DNA of 9,650 nucleotides from Spirochaeta sp. (GTDB taxonomy: Bacteria; Spirochaetota; Spirochaetia; DSM-2461), in contig JAUVIY010000081.1 of assembly GCA_030592625.1 (NCBI GenBank), positions 1 through 9,650 of the forward strand, read 5' to 3'. Numbering within the stretch: position 1 is the stretch's first letter; every line of letters begins with the position of its first letter. The notes beneath the pieces were generated by a model. It was not told the DNA's origin. It was given only the letters and a program-made list of their open reading frames with translations, and did no database searches. A program made the translations under genes and the position numbers. This document shows positions 1 to 5,881 of the stretch, piece by piece.

Positions 1-527
1 ATCGGCGATCCGCTCTCGAAGCCGTCGGTGGGTATACGTCCGTACGGGATCGTATCAATGATGATATATGCATGGCCCGCAGGATGAAGTCCTGTGGCTT
101 CCGCCATATCTTCCTCGATGCCAAGAAGGTCCTTTCCGGTCGGCTCTACGAATCCCTCGGCGATGCGATACGGGGGTTACAGAGGATTCAGCTCGAGTAC
201 TTCGATGGAAGCGCACTCACCCTTGGGCTTATCATCATCCTGCTGGGGGGCATGGTGCTGGCCCCTCCCCTGATGGCGGTACTCCGGCTCCTGGGGGGCA
301 TCACCGTGCCGCCGATGCTGTGGATAGGCATGCTGTCGTTCCTCGCGGCCTGGAGTGTTGTCCTCTGGGACCGGGGACAGAAATGGTATGTCCCTTTTCT
401 CTACCCTATTCAGTTCAGTATCATGTCCTGGGTCTGCTGTTCGTCAATCATCGACGGAACCGTCGGGCGGGGATATCGCTGGAAAAATCGGACCATCCCA
501 TCATTGCGCATGAGGAAGAGCGCATGA
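1..527 (+). CDS. Membrane GT2-type glycosyltransferase, C-terminal part (5' end outside window)
   Basis: The frame is open from the left edge (first full codon at 3) to TGA at 525-527. The first residues read A-V-G-G-Y-T-S-V-R-D-R-I-N-D-D, the acceptor-binding/catalytic region typical of family 2 glycosyltransferases of the CrtQ or hopanoid-linked kind (G-G-Y..., then an acidic pair, then A-R-R-M-K). Downstream come a loop with R-G-L-Q-R, then at least three hydrophobic segments, roughly bases 216-300, 312-360 and 387-450, and a short basic tail with W-K-N-R. Such proteins move a sugar from a nucleotide donor to a lipid acceptor at the cytoplasmic membrane. The N-terminal nucleotide-binding half is outside the window. 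The stop overlaps the next start (ATGA), so the acyltransferase that follows is probably translationally coupled and may act on the same lipid. The family is fairly sure; the substrate is unknown. Confidence 0.75.
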   Translation, partial: RRSALEAVGGYTSVRDRINDDICMARRMKSCGFRHIFLDAKKVLSGRLYESLGDAIRGLQRIQLEYFDGSALTLGLIIILLGGMVLAPPLMAVLRLLGGITVPPMLWIGMLSFLAAWSVVLWDRGQKWYVPFLYPIQFSIMSWVCCSSIIDGTVGRGYRWKNRTIPSLRMRKSA

Positions 528-1261
528 GCCGATCCCGGGAGATTATCAACTTCTCCTTCGGGATGCGCATCCTCACCACAGTAATGTACGCTCTGGGCCG
601 CCTCCTTGTAAGCCTGCCGGTTCACGCCCTTTACGGTCTTCGGATCCGGGGACGCAGGAATCTTCGTTCCCTGGGACTGAGAGGCTTCGTAACCGTTTCG
701 AACCATTGCCTGTACGGCGAGCCCATATTCGCCGGAATGGCACTCTGGCCCCGCTGTCTCTGGTATTGCGCGGAACAGGAGAATGTGGAGAGAAGGTACA
801 TCGGTTGGCTCTGCAGGGTGATGGGTGCCTTCGGCATACCCGAGGACAGGCCCTTATCCATCGCCGGTCCGGTCCGCCGGGCCCTGGAGAAGGGGCATGT
901 GGTGCACATCTACCCCGAGGGGGAGCTGTATTGGCGGAACCAGAATATCGGTCCGTTCTTGAAAGGGGCTTTTTTCTTCTCACTGACCTCTGGGGCGCCT
1001 GTGTTGCCCATGACGGCGGTCCTCAAGGGGAGGAAGGCCTGGAGTCTGTTTCGATGGCTGCCACCACGAGTGGATTATGTTATTGGCGAGCCTATTTTCC
1101 CCGGTGCTTTCCTGGACGGTACCGGTGATCGCCGGGAGGCCCTGGCCGCCTACGCCGATGCAGTGCATTCATCCATGCAGGCCACAATCGACTCCGGCGG
1201 CGGTGCCCGTGGTCTGCCCGGAGTAAAGTTTCCGGCGGTCACTTCACCACCAAGCACTTGA
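524..1261 (+). CDS. PlsC-like 1-acyl-glycerol-phosphate acyltransferase family protein
   Basis: A 245-residue protein starting at ATG 524, which overlaps the stop of the glycosyltransferase. The same frame stays open upstream to 68, but that part is a shadow of the glycosyltransferase gene. Acyltransferase blocks are clear: block I is S-N-H-C-L-Y-G-E (His61), block III is Y-P-E-G at 130-133, and block IV is G-A-P-V-L-P-M near 157-163. A hydrophobic stretch at about 14-35 may anchor it to the membrane. Family members transfer an acyl chain to a glycerol-phosphate or other lipid hydroxyl. One oddity is that block I normally reads H-X4-D, and here the acidic residue is Glu66. Being coupled to a glycosyltransferase suggests acylation of a glycolipid rather than bulk phospholipid synthesis, but that is inference. 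Its last eight residues overlap the tail of a decayed gene on the other strand, so the C-terminus may not be ancestral. Confidence 0.85.
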   Translation: MSRSREIINFSFGMRILTTVMYALGRLLVSLPVHALYGLRIRGRRNLRSLGLRGFVTVSNHCLYGEPIFAGMALWPRCLWYCAEQENVERRYIGWLCRVMGAFGIPEDRPLSIAGPVRRALEKGHVVHIYPEGELYWRNQNIGPFLKGAFFFSLTSGAPVLPMTAVLKGRKAWSLFRWLPPRVDYVIGEPIFPGAFLDGTGDRREALAAYADAVHSSMQATIDSGGGARGLPGVKFPAVTSPPST

Positions 1262-1340
1262 TCTTTCGGGCGGTGGTCATCTCCATCGCCTCGTCGATTT
1301 CCTTCGCTTTCTCGCCGGGGTAGAAAAGCCCGTGGTGTAA
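1239..1340 (-). pseudogene. C-terminal scrap of an unidentified gene
   Basis: On the minus strand a frame of 33 codons runs from 1340 to TGA at 1241-1239. It reads like the end of a real protein: G-L-F-Y-P-G-E-K-A-K-E-I-D-E-A-M-E-M, then K-I-K-C-L-V-V-K. An amphipathic helix followed by a short strand at the very C-terminus recalls the ends of some medium-chain dehydrogenases, but the match is weak and I do not name it. A TAA at 1343-1341 closes the frame upstream and there is no start codon with a ribosome site, so this is at best a remnant. The remaining bases to 1400 show nothing I can assign. Confidence 0.3.
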
Positions 1341-1400
1341 TTACGTGCTGAAAGGAATCGAGGTCTGCAGGCTCTCCGTAACAACCTCGTTTATCATTGA

Positions 1401-1947
1401 TTATTCGGATTGATACTCCGATTATTCAATGTACCCGAATCGTCCATGAGGCGATTCTGGACCATGCCGGCTCATAGCCATGGGCAGATTCTGAACAGCT
1501 CCCGAATCGCCGAATCCATGGGACTGAGCGATAAGACCATCCGGTCCTACGTCGATATTCTCTCAGCCACCTTCATGGTATGCCGACTCCAGCCATGGTA
1601 TGAGTATCTCAAGAAGAGACAGGTAATATCTCCGAAAATTTATTTCACGGACACGGGTCTTCTCCACCACCTGTTGGGAATAGTGGACTATGACTCCCTG
1701 CTCGCTCATCCTCAGGCAGGGGCTTCCTGGGAGAGCTTTGACATCGAACAGATTCTGAGGAATGCTCCCGGAATTGATGGGTATTTCCGGTCCACATACA
1801 GCGGTGCGGAAATCGATGTACTCCGCCGTAAATGATCTCAAGATGGACAAGCTGTATGTTCTTTATCCAGGTATGGACGGTCTTCCCTTTTCTGAAAATA
1901 TCGAAGTTCAATCTGTTCCGGAACTTATCGAAAAGCTGGGACACTAA
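1401..1947 (+). pseudogene. Remnant of COG1373/DUF4143-type AAA ATPase
   Basis: The frame at 1401-1835 matches the C-terminal half of the ATPases that pair a P-loop AAA domain with a DUF4143 domain. Visible blocks are R-R-F-W-T-M, H-G-Q-I-L-N, a helix-turn-helix-like D-K-T-I-R-S-Y-V-D-I-L, then K-R-Q-V-I-S-P-K-I-Y-F-T-D-T-G-L-L-H, G-A-S-W-E-S-F and Y-S-G-A-E-I-D. A TGA at 1398-1400 closes the frame and the whole P-loop domain is missing. After A-E-I-D the frame ends in TAA (1833-1835), while the family's last block, K-S-M-Y-S-A-V-N-D-L-K then D-K-L-Y-V-L-Y-P-G, resumes in another frame about 1805-1947. Some 15 to 30 residues of the nuclease-like fold have been deleted at this join. These proteins are often found in mobile or variable regions. 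The copy cannot be functional. Confidence 0.85.
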
Positions 1948-1988
1948 CTTTAGAGACGTTCTCCTGACACTGAAATCAAAATCGATGC

Positions 1989-2016
1989 TTGACACAACAC
2001 AAAAATGGAGTATATT
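1989..2016 (+). promoter_or_regulatory. Sigma70-type promoter of arsR
   Basis: TTGACA at 1989-1994 and TATATT at 2011-2016 are 16 bases apart, a near-consensus promoter. The start point would fall near 2022, inside the operator-like palindrome that follows, as expected for a repressor that blocks its own promoter. Confidence 0.75.
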
Positions 2017-2040
2017 AATAAGTAGTTGCTTATATACTTA
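2015..2040 (+). promoter_or_regulatory. Operator-like palindrome 1 (upstream of arsR)
   Basis: ATAAG at 2018-2022 and CTTAT at 2029-2033 form an inverted repeat with a 6-base centre. A second, wider pair, TAAGTA (2019-2024) and TACTTA (2035-2040), is also present. It sits over the predicted start point and between the promoter and the gene. The same arrangement recurs at 2401-2426 with 20 of 26 bases the same, which supports a binding site for the ArsR-family protein encoded between the two. Confidence 0.7.
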
Positions 2041-2050
2041 AGGCGTTGTG

Positions 2051-2386
2051 ATGATAGATCAAGTCAGAAAGATGGCAGATGTTTTCAAAGCTCTCAGTGA
2101 TCCAACCAGACTCAGGATTATACGAATGCTGGCCTCCAATCCGGAAGACACGCTTTGCGTGGCTGATTTGGCCGCCAGACTGGGCAGCACCCAACCCGCC
2201 GCCTCCCAACACATCAAGGTGCTGAAGAACATCGGTATACTGGAAGCAAACAAAGTGGCGTTCCGAGTCTATTACCGTATCAATACAAACGTCTTGCTGG
2301 CCTACAAGGCCGATATGGACGAACTGTTCGAAATGGCGTTTACACCTTGTCCCCGGATGAATATACGTACGGAACACAAGGAGTAG
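2051..2386 (+). CDS. ArsR-family winged-helix transcriptional repressor
   Basis: A 111-residue protein, full length for the family. It opens with the usual V-F-K-A-L-S-D-P-T-R-L-R-I-I-R-M-L helix (11-27). The recognition helix and wing follow: A-D-L-A-A-R-L (38-44), Q-P-A-A-S-Q-H-I-K-V-L (48-58), G-I-L-E (62-65) and V-Y-Y-R-I (73-77). ATG 2051 is chosen over GTG 2048 just before it; AAGGCG at 2040-2045 is a fair ribosome site for either. Metal-sensing ArsR members carry C-V-C in the third helix. Here only Cys36 (T-L-C-V-A-D-L) is kept, plus Cys100 near the end, so the classic arsenic site is incomplete and the signal is unknown. Sites before and after the gene suggest that it represses itself and the downstream small ORF and membrane protein. 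Confidence 0.9.
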   Translation: MIDQVRKMADVFKALSDPTRLRIIRMLASNPEDTLCVADLAARLGSTQPAASQHIKVLKNIGILEANKVAFRVYYRINTNVLLAYKADMDELFEMAFTPCPRMNIRTEHKE

Positions 2387-2399
2387 TTTTTTTACCAAT

Positions 2400-2426
2400 G
2401 TTTATAAGCTTCTGCTTATAAACTTA
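2400..2426 (+). promoter_or_regulatory. Operator-like palindrome 2 (between arsR and the membrane-protein genes)
   Basis: GTTTATAAGC (2400-2409) and GCTTATAAAC (2414-2423) form a perfect 10-base inverted repeat with a 4-base centre. TGCTTATAAACTTA at 2413-2426 repeats the right half of the upstream site (2027-2040) with one change. A terminator is less likely because the T-run of this gap (about 2387-2393) lies before the hairpin, not after it. It lies about 20 bases before the next start codon, so it can act as an internal operator. Confidence 0.65.
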
Positions 2427-2444
2427 TTCAGAAGGAGACCTGAA

Positions 2445-2537
2445 ATGAACCTACCAAGTAGAAACCCGCTGCTGATTGTGACACCAGCAATGAAAAGGAT
2501 TTTTCACGATGATGAATTGAAGGAGAACATACAGTAA
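2445..2537 (+). CDS. Possible 30-residue small protein between arsR and the membrane protein
   Basis: GAAGGAG at 2431-2437 lies a good distance before ATG 2445. The frame runs 30 codons to TAA at 2535-2537, and that stop overlaps the next start (TAATG). The peptide begins M-N-L-P-S-R-N-P-L-L-I-V and ends with an acidic and basic helix, H-D-D-E-L-K-E-N-I-Q. It has no recognisable domain, membrane segment or cysteine. A strong ribosome site and stop-start overlap argue that it is translated, either as a real small protein or as a leader that couples translation of the membrane protein. It could also be the stump of a longer gene lost by deletion. Confidence 0.5.
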   Translation: MNLPSRNPLLIVTPAMKRIFHDDELKENIQ

Positions 2538-2929
2538 TGAGAAACGGCGAAAACCAATTACAAAACCTGTCGGTACGCATACAGGCGGTGATGGCAATGA
2601 TGCTCATCCTCTTTGTCCACAAGCTGGTGCGCGAGATACCCGGTTCGCTCAACATGGAGGGCACAGTCGGCGGCATCGCCACGATTACCGCTGCCGTACT
2701 TCTGGCGTTCAGTATGACACTATTGTTTTTCAGGATCCGGTGGGGACTGGTCCTCGGTTCCGTACCCGCCGTCTGGGCCATGCTTCAATGGATTCTGGTA
2801 CATGTAGTACAGGGTCATCCTGATCAAAATGGAGTCTGGTGGTACCCAATCTTTCCCATCGTTCAGGGAGCATTGATTATCTATTTCTCTGTACTCGCAT
2901 GGCGTGATAAGGAAAGCTTCAGCCAGTAA
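2537..2929 (+). CDS. Four-helix membrane protein, unknown function, in the ArsR cassette
   Basis: A 130-residue protein with four predicted membrane helices at about 15-32, 44-66, 69-91 and 101-122. The N-terminus is polar and the tail (W-R-D-K-E-S-F-S-Q) short and charged. The loop between helices three and four contains H-P-D-Q-N-G-V-W-W-Y-P. I do not recognise the family. It starts at ATG 2537, overlapping the stop of the 30-residue ORF, with AAGGAG at 2520-2525 slightly far upstream (11 bases), so coupled translation is likely. Being behind an ArsR-type repressor and its second operator suggests an inducible membrane function such as export or stress tolerance, but there are no metal-binding Cys or His clusters to say more. 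Its last 11 bases overlap the end of the convergent membrane gene on the minus strand. Confidence 0.75.
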   Translation: MRNGENQLQNLSVRIQAVMAMMLILFVHKLVREIPGSLNMEGTVGGIATITAAVLLAFSMTLLFFRIRWGLVLGSVPAVWAMLQWILVHVVQGHPDQNGVWWYPIFPIVQGALIIYFSVLAWRDKESFSQ

Positions 2930-3248
2930 TCCGGGAATGTTTTCGCATCAACCACAGACCGGTCAACAAAGCCAGAAGACTGCCGAAACCGTAGTAGCCG
3001 CTGACCAGATCGGCGACTGCTCCCACCCCGCTGACGAGAGCCACCAGGCGTGCCAGCCTTTGCTCCTCGGCTCCCTCAGCGGTCCGCAGCCGCCATCCCC
3101 AAACGAGGTTCAGCCCGGCCGAGGCCAACACTACCAACCCGCAAATCAGCCCGACAAGAGGCGATACCGGATGCCACGACGATACCGGCGCCAAGTCGGG
3201 TCCGAAGAAGAGCGTCACATCCTGCGCCCCGCCATAAATCATCAGCAA
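2919..3248 (-). CDS. Four-helix membrane protein, apparently disrupted start, downstream of nadR
   Basis: The frame is open from 3293 to TGA at 2921-2919. Counting from a likely native GTG at 3305, the 128-codon protein has hydrophobic segments at about 9-24, 49-71, 84-102 and 104-120, with a charged loop near 72-86. That GTG lies 2 bases after the stop of the 28-residue ORF, and its first codons are M-K-K-stop-G-F-R-R-W-A-W-L: a TAA at 3296-3294 interrupts a basic N-terminus leading straight into helix one. The first usable starts after the stop are TTG 3248 and ATG 3242, and both lose most of helix one. So this is either a recently broken gene or one translated from a non-standard site. The coordinates given are the TTG frame. 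Family unknown. Confidence 0.55.
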   Translation of the reverse strand: MLMIYGGAQDVTLFFGPDLAPVSSWHPVSPLVGLICGLVVLASAGLNLVWGWRLRTAEGAEEQRLARLVALVSGVGAVADLVSGYYGFGSLLALLTGLWLMRKHSRITG

Positions 3249-3307
3249 TCCGCCCAGCAGGAAAACAACCAGCCAGGCCCAACGACGAAATCCTTATTTC
3301 TTCACGT

Positions 3308-3394
3308 TCAGCGTCTCTCCCGTAGTTCCTCAATAATCCATTGCAGGCCAGGTAGGGTCAAGTCGGATTGAGGGAGGCGGTGCAAATCATTCAC
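3308..3394 (-). CDS. Possible 28-residue small protein downstream of nadR
   Basis: GTG 3394 starts a 28-codon frame ending at TGA 3310-3308. It begins 8 bases after the nadR stop and ends 2 bases before the apparent GTG of the next gene. The peptide starts with N-D-L-H-R-L-P-Q-S-D and ends with an amphipathic helix, W-I-I-E-E-L-R-E-R-R, which looks protein-like. AGG at about 3400-3398 is a weak ribosome site. It could be a real small protein, or the C-terminal end of a lost gene, since the frame stays open a few codons upstream of GTG. No family recognised. Confidence 0.4.
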   Translation of the reverse strand: MNDLHRLPQSDLTLPGLQWIIEELRERR

Positions 3395-3402
3395 GTACCT
3401 GG

Positions 3403-4449
3403 TTATGGTTTATGTGACTCAAAAAGATTGTCGATCGCCGTTTTCGCCTCTACGAAGCGGTTGTTGTAGTCGCCGCTGACGATCCTGTAGGAGATGCCGT
3501 ATTCCTCAAGCATCTCTTTCAGGTGAATGTTGTTCTTTTCCCTCACCTTCTCATCTCCGGCAAAACGGATGCCATCGTCGATCCACTCGAGATCGGGCTC
3601 AAGAAAGAGCCAAAGGTCGAATTTCTGGCGGCTGATGATTTCGTCAATCAGATCGCTCCTCCGCTTGAAATACATCTCAAGATAATACTGGGTGACGATG
3701 GCCTCGCTGTCGATCAACAGGAGGCGATTGCAGCCGAGGGCCAGCTTCACTGTCAGGAGGAAATGTTCCATAGCGAGCTGGTCGAAGTGCTCCACCGTAA
3801 GCTGGTCGCTGAAACGAAGACAGTAATCCCGACCAACCTCATGAACGTAGGGTGTGTTGTAGAACTTGCTGAGTTTCTCTGTGAGCGTTGTCTTGCCCAC
3901 GCTCTCAGTGCCTACAATGGCAATCCGCTTTACGAAAAAAGCCTGCACGGTCTGAGGGAGAAGATTCCAGTAATCGTAGAGGTTCCGCCTTATCTCGGTG
4001 GCGGAACGGGCGCCCACGGTGTCGCGCCGGGCGTCAATGACAACATGCCTGGCCTCGGGATAGTACTTGTCAAAGAGTTCATCGTACACATGTTCTGAAC
4101 TGAATACATGGGTTATGGGCTTACCGATCGCCTCTTTGACAGCCCGGGTTCCGGCGTCCCAATCGTCGGATTTTCCCCAGCTTTCGTCCTGGATATGGAG
4201 GATGCGGATGTTTTCCAGCTGGCTGAGACACTCGCCGATCCAACTCAGTCTCACTTCCGCCGGCATCGTGGCCACTCCGTCGGCGATGCAGACCTCCCGA
4301 TCCCGATTCTCACTCGAGTTGAGAACCACATAGAGATTCTCCACCTGATTGCTCGCCTCGATAATTGCAAATATATGACCCCGATGAAAGGGAAGGAAAC
4401 GTCCTCCGATAAAGCCGACGGTCCCTTTTATATGCTCCATTGACTGCAC
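3403..4449 (-). CDS. nadR: NadR-type NMN adenylyltransferase / nicotinamide riboside kinase
   Basis: A bifunctional cytoplasmic enzyme of NAD salvage that phosphorylates nicotinamide riboside to NMN and adenylylates NMN to NAD. With the start used here it has 348 residues. The N-terminal nucleotidyltransferase motif G-R-F-L-P-F-H-R-G-H is at 16-25, its partner S-A-T-E-I-R-R-N at 149-156, and the kinase Walker A G-T-E-S-V-G-K-T at 180-187. There is no N-terminal helix-turn-helix, so unlike the enterobacterial protein it should not act as a repressor of NAD genes. GTG 4449 is preferred because AGGAG (4463-4459) lies 9 bases upstream; ATG 4440 follows three codons later and has no good site, and the frame reaches ATG 4479. 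A 28-residue ORF and a membrane protein follow on the same strand. No PnuC transporter is seen next to it. Confidence 0.9.
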   Translation of the reverse strand: MQSMEHIKGTVGFIGGRFLPFHRGHIFAIIEASNQVENLYVVLNSSENRDREVCIADGVATMPAEVRLSWIGECLSQLENIRILHIQDESWGKSDDWDAGTRAVKEAIGKPITHVFSSEHVYDELFDKYYPEARHVVIDARRDTVGARSATEIRRNLYDYWNLLPQTVQAFFVKRIAIVGTESVGKTTLTEKLSKFYNTPYVHEVGRDYCLRFSDQLTVEHFDQLAMEHFLLTVKLALGCNRLLLIDSEAIVTQYYLEMYFKRRSDLIDEIISRQKFDLWLFLEPDLEWIDDGIRFAGDEKVREKNNIHLKEMLEEYGISYRIVSGDYNNRFVEAKTAIDNLFESHKP

Positions 4450-4483
4450 TTTTCGATGCTCCTGAACTGTTGTTCTCAACTCT

Positions 4484-4510
4484 ATTTTAACCGATCGACA
4501 GCATTTTCAA
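4484..4510 (-). promoter_or_regulatory. Likely nadR promoter
   Basis: On the minus strand TTGAAA (4510-4505) and TAAAAT (4489-4484) are 15 bases apart, slightly short of the optimum. They lie 35 to 60 bases before the nadR start in the gap that separates it from the broken adenine deaminase gene. Confidence 0.5.
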
Positions 4511-4559
4511 TGCATAAACCGCAACGTAATCTTAATGGTTTCCGGAATTAATTGTCTGC

Positions 4560-5669
4560 AGTGAAATCACCCGGGCGGATGAGGCCCTTGAGAAAGCGTC
4601 CCGGGGTATGTACGTCCAGTAACGATACGGAACCGCCTGGCTGGATCTTCCGAACCTCGTTCCGGCCATACTGGAGAATCCCGGCCTGGACACCCGGATG
4701 TTCACAATGGTAACCGACGATGTCACCCCGGCTACGATTCTCCGTGAAGGGCACCTGGTTCGGGTGCTCAGGGAAGCCGTCAGGCTGGGAATACCGGCAA
4801 TCCAGGCGGTACAGATGGTGACAATCAATGCAGCGCAGCTATTGGAAGAGTCACGATGGATCGGATCGGTATCACCGGGACGGGCTGCCGATATCCTTCT
4901 GGTGGATAATCTGGACGACTTCACAATGAAAATGGTAATCAGCAACGGTACAATCGTGGCGGAAAACGGCAGACTGACAACCATCATTCCGTCATACGAC
5001 TACCCCGGATGGGCCATTGATTCAATTCATATTGCCCGACAATCAGCCGAAGACTTTTCCATCCCGGCACCCGGCGACGAATCGGTTGAAGTTCGGGTCA
5101 TCCGACTCATCCCCGGCATGGTGTACACAAAATCCGAACGGATTCGCATCACCCCTCGGAACGGCAGCCTTCACGCCGATCCTGACAGAGATCTGGCCAA
5201 GATATCCATAATCTACCGTCATGAAGCCCCCATCCCCGAGGAACACCGACGTTCAACGGCCTTCCTGACAGGTCTGTCATTAAGGCCCCGAATAGCTATT
5301 GCATCAACCGTGGCCCATGACTGTCACAACCTGATGGTTATCGGCACCGACGATGAATCCATGGCTCTCGCGGCAAACATCCTGAGAGAGACCGGTGGCG
5401 GTATTGCCGTCGTTCAGGACGACGGGATTCTCGCCCGTATGCCGCTTCCTTTTGGAGGCCTTATGAGCCTTAAATCCGTGGAAGATGCCGCTCAGGAAAT
5501 CGAACATGTGGAAGAAGCTCTCAAGTCTGCAGGTTGTCCCCACGATTCTGTAGAAATGACCATCAGCCTCCTCGGTCTCATCGTCCTGGGTGAGCTGCAT
5601 CTGTCAAACCGGGGTTTGGTGGAATTTAAGGATGGCAAGCCACCACGATTTGTAGACCTCATCTGTTAA
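4560..5669 (+). pseudogene. ade: Adenine deaminase, N-terminally truncated, with internal stop
   Basis: Adenine deaminase converts adenine to hypoxanthine in purine salvage; full-length members are near 580 residues. Homology begins about 4560 with S-E-I-T-R-A-D-E-A-L-E-K-A and R-G-M-Y-V-Q. It meets an in-frame TAA at 4620-4622, then continues in the same frame as R-Y-G-T-A-W-L-D-L-P-N-L to TAA 5667-5669. The T-D-D metal-site aspartate motif (near 4716), the A-T-I-N-A-A-like stretch V-T-I-N-A-A, the S-P-G-R-A-A-D-I-L-L-V-D segment and the complete C-terminal domain (A-H-D-C-H-N-L, G-T-D-D-E, P-L-P-F-G-G-L-M-S) are kept. The N-terminal half with the H-X-H metal ligands, the bridging Glu and other His ligands is absent, and a TAA at 4533 closes the frame, so it cannot be an active deaminase. 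ATG 4698 would give a 323-residue product. Apart from the TAA the frame is intact, so decay is recent or the C-terminal piece is still made. Confidence 0.85.
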
Positions 5670-5703
5670 TGAATGAAGCCGCCCTGACAGGCGGCTTCTT
5701 GTG
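5669..5703. repeat. Hairpin repeat unit, copy B (after ade; terminator-like on plus strand)
   Basis: A 35-base unit also present at 5847-5881 with a single change (A5687 versus G5865). It contains a perfect 9-base stem, GAAGCCGCC at 5675-5683 with GGCGGCTTC at 5690-5698, around a 6-base loop. On the plus strand TTGTGATTTTTG follows, so this copy could end transcription of the ade remnant. Confidence 0.8.
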
Positions 5704-5708
5704 ATTTT

Positions 5709-5847
5709 TGTGGATGGATTCGCCCTCCGATGCTCAACATCCTGCTTCGCACCTACGGGCCGTCTCCGCCGGCTTCCGGCCACGTCCTGTGGCCTCATCG
5801 CTCCTATCGTCGCGCGCCGGCTCCGCTTCGAATCCGATATCTCCACA
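5709..5847 (-). repeat. Repeat element between the hairpin copies, with tRNA-end inverted termini
   Basis: A segment of about 139 bases between the two hairpin copies. Its ends are inverted: TGTGGA-TGGATTCG at 5709-5722 against CGAATCC-GATATC-TCCACA at 5829-5847 (the latter has a 5-base insert). Both ends resemble the last 20 or so bases of the adjacent tRNA. The inside is GC-rich and holds a stem-loop GGCCAC-GTCCT-GTGGCC at 5778-5794. Short open frames across it would give arginine- and proline-rich peptides that I regard as spurious. Its size and ends suggest a small non-autonomous repeat or the scar of recombination at a tRNA 3' end. I see no transposase. Confidence 0.6.
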
Positions 5848-5881
5848 TGAATGAAGCCGCCCTGGCAGGCGGCTTCTTGTG
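5847..5881. repeat. Hairpin repeat unit, copy A (directly at the tRNA 3' end)
   Basis: Second copy of the 35-base unit: stem GAAGCCGCC 5853-5861 and GGCGGCTTC 5868-5876, loop CTGGCA. It begins at the last base of the inverted tRNA-end copy and touches the tRNA discriminator base at 5880. On the tRNA strand it is the first structure of the 3' trailer. There is no T-run after it on that strand, so a simple intrinsic terminator is doubtful; it may be a processing signal. Confidence 0.8.

Noticed and set aside
68..523. Upstream extension of the acyltransferase frame to 68
   Set aside because: It overlaps the glycosyltransferase coding frame, has a low-complexity Pro/Gly/His-rich product, and the ATG at 524 with ATGA overlap gives the normal N-terminus.
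1399..1427. Direct repeat GATTATTC (1399-1406 and 1420-1427)
   Set aside because: Eight bases in AT-rich decayed DNA can arise by chance, and there is no linked structure.
2400..2423. Perfect hairpin after arsR as a rho-independent terminator
   Set aside because: The stem is AT-rich, the T-run lies before rather than after it, and the same motif occurs upstream of arsR, which fits an operator better.
3523..4443. Plus-strand frames opposite nadR
   Set aside because: The minus-strand frame has both NadR domains with intact motifs, so these are shadows.
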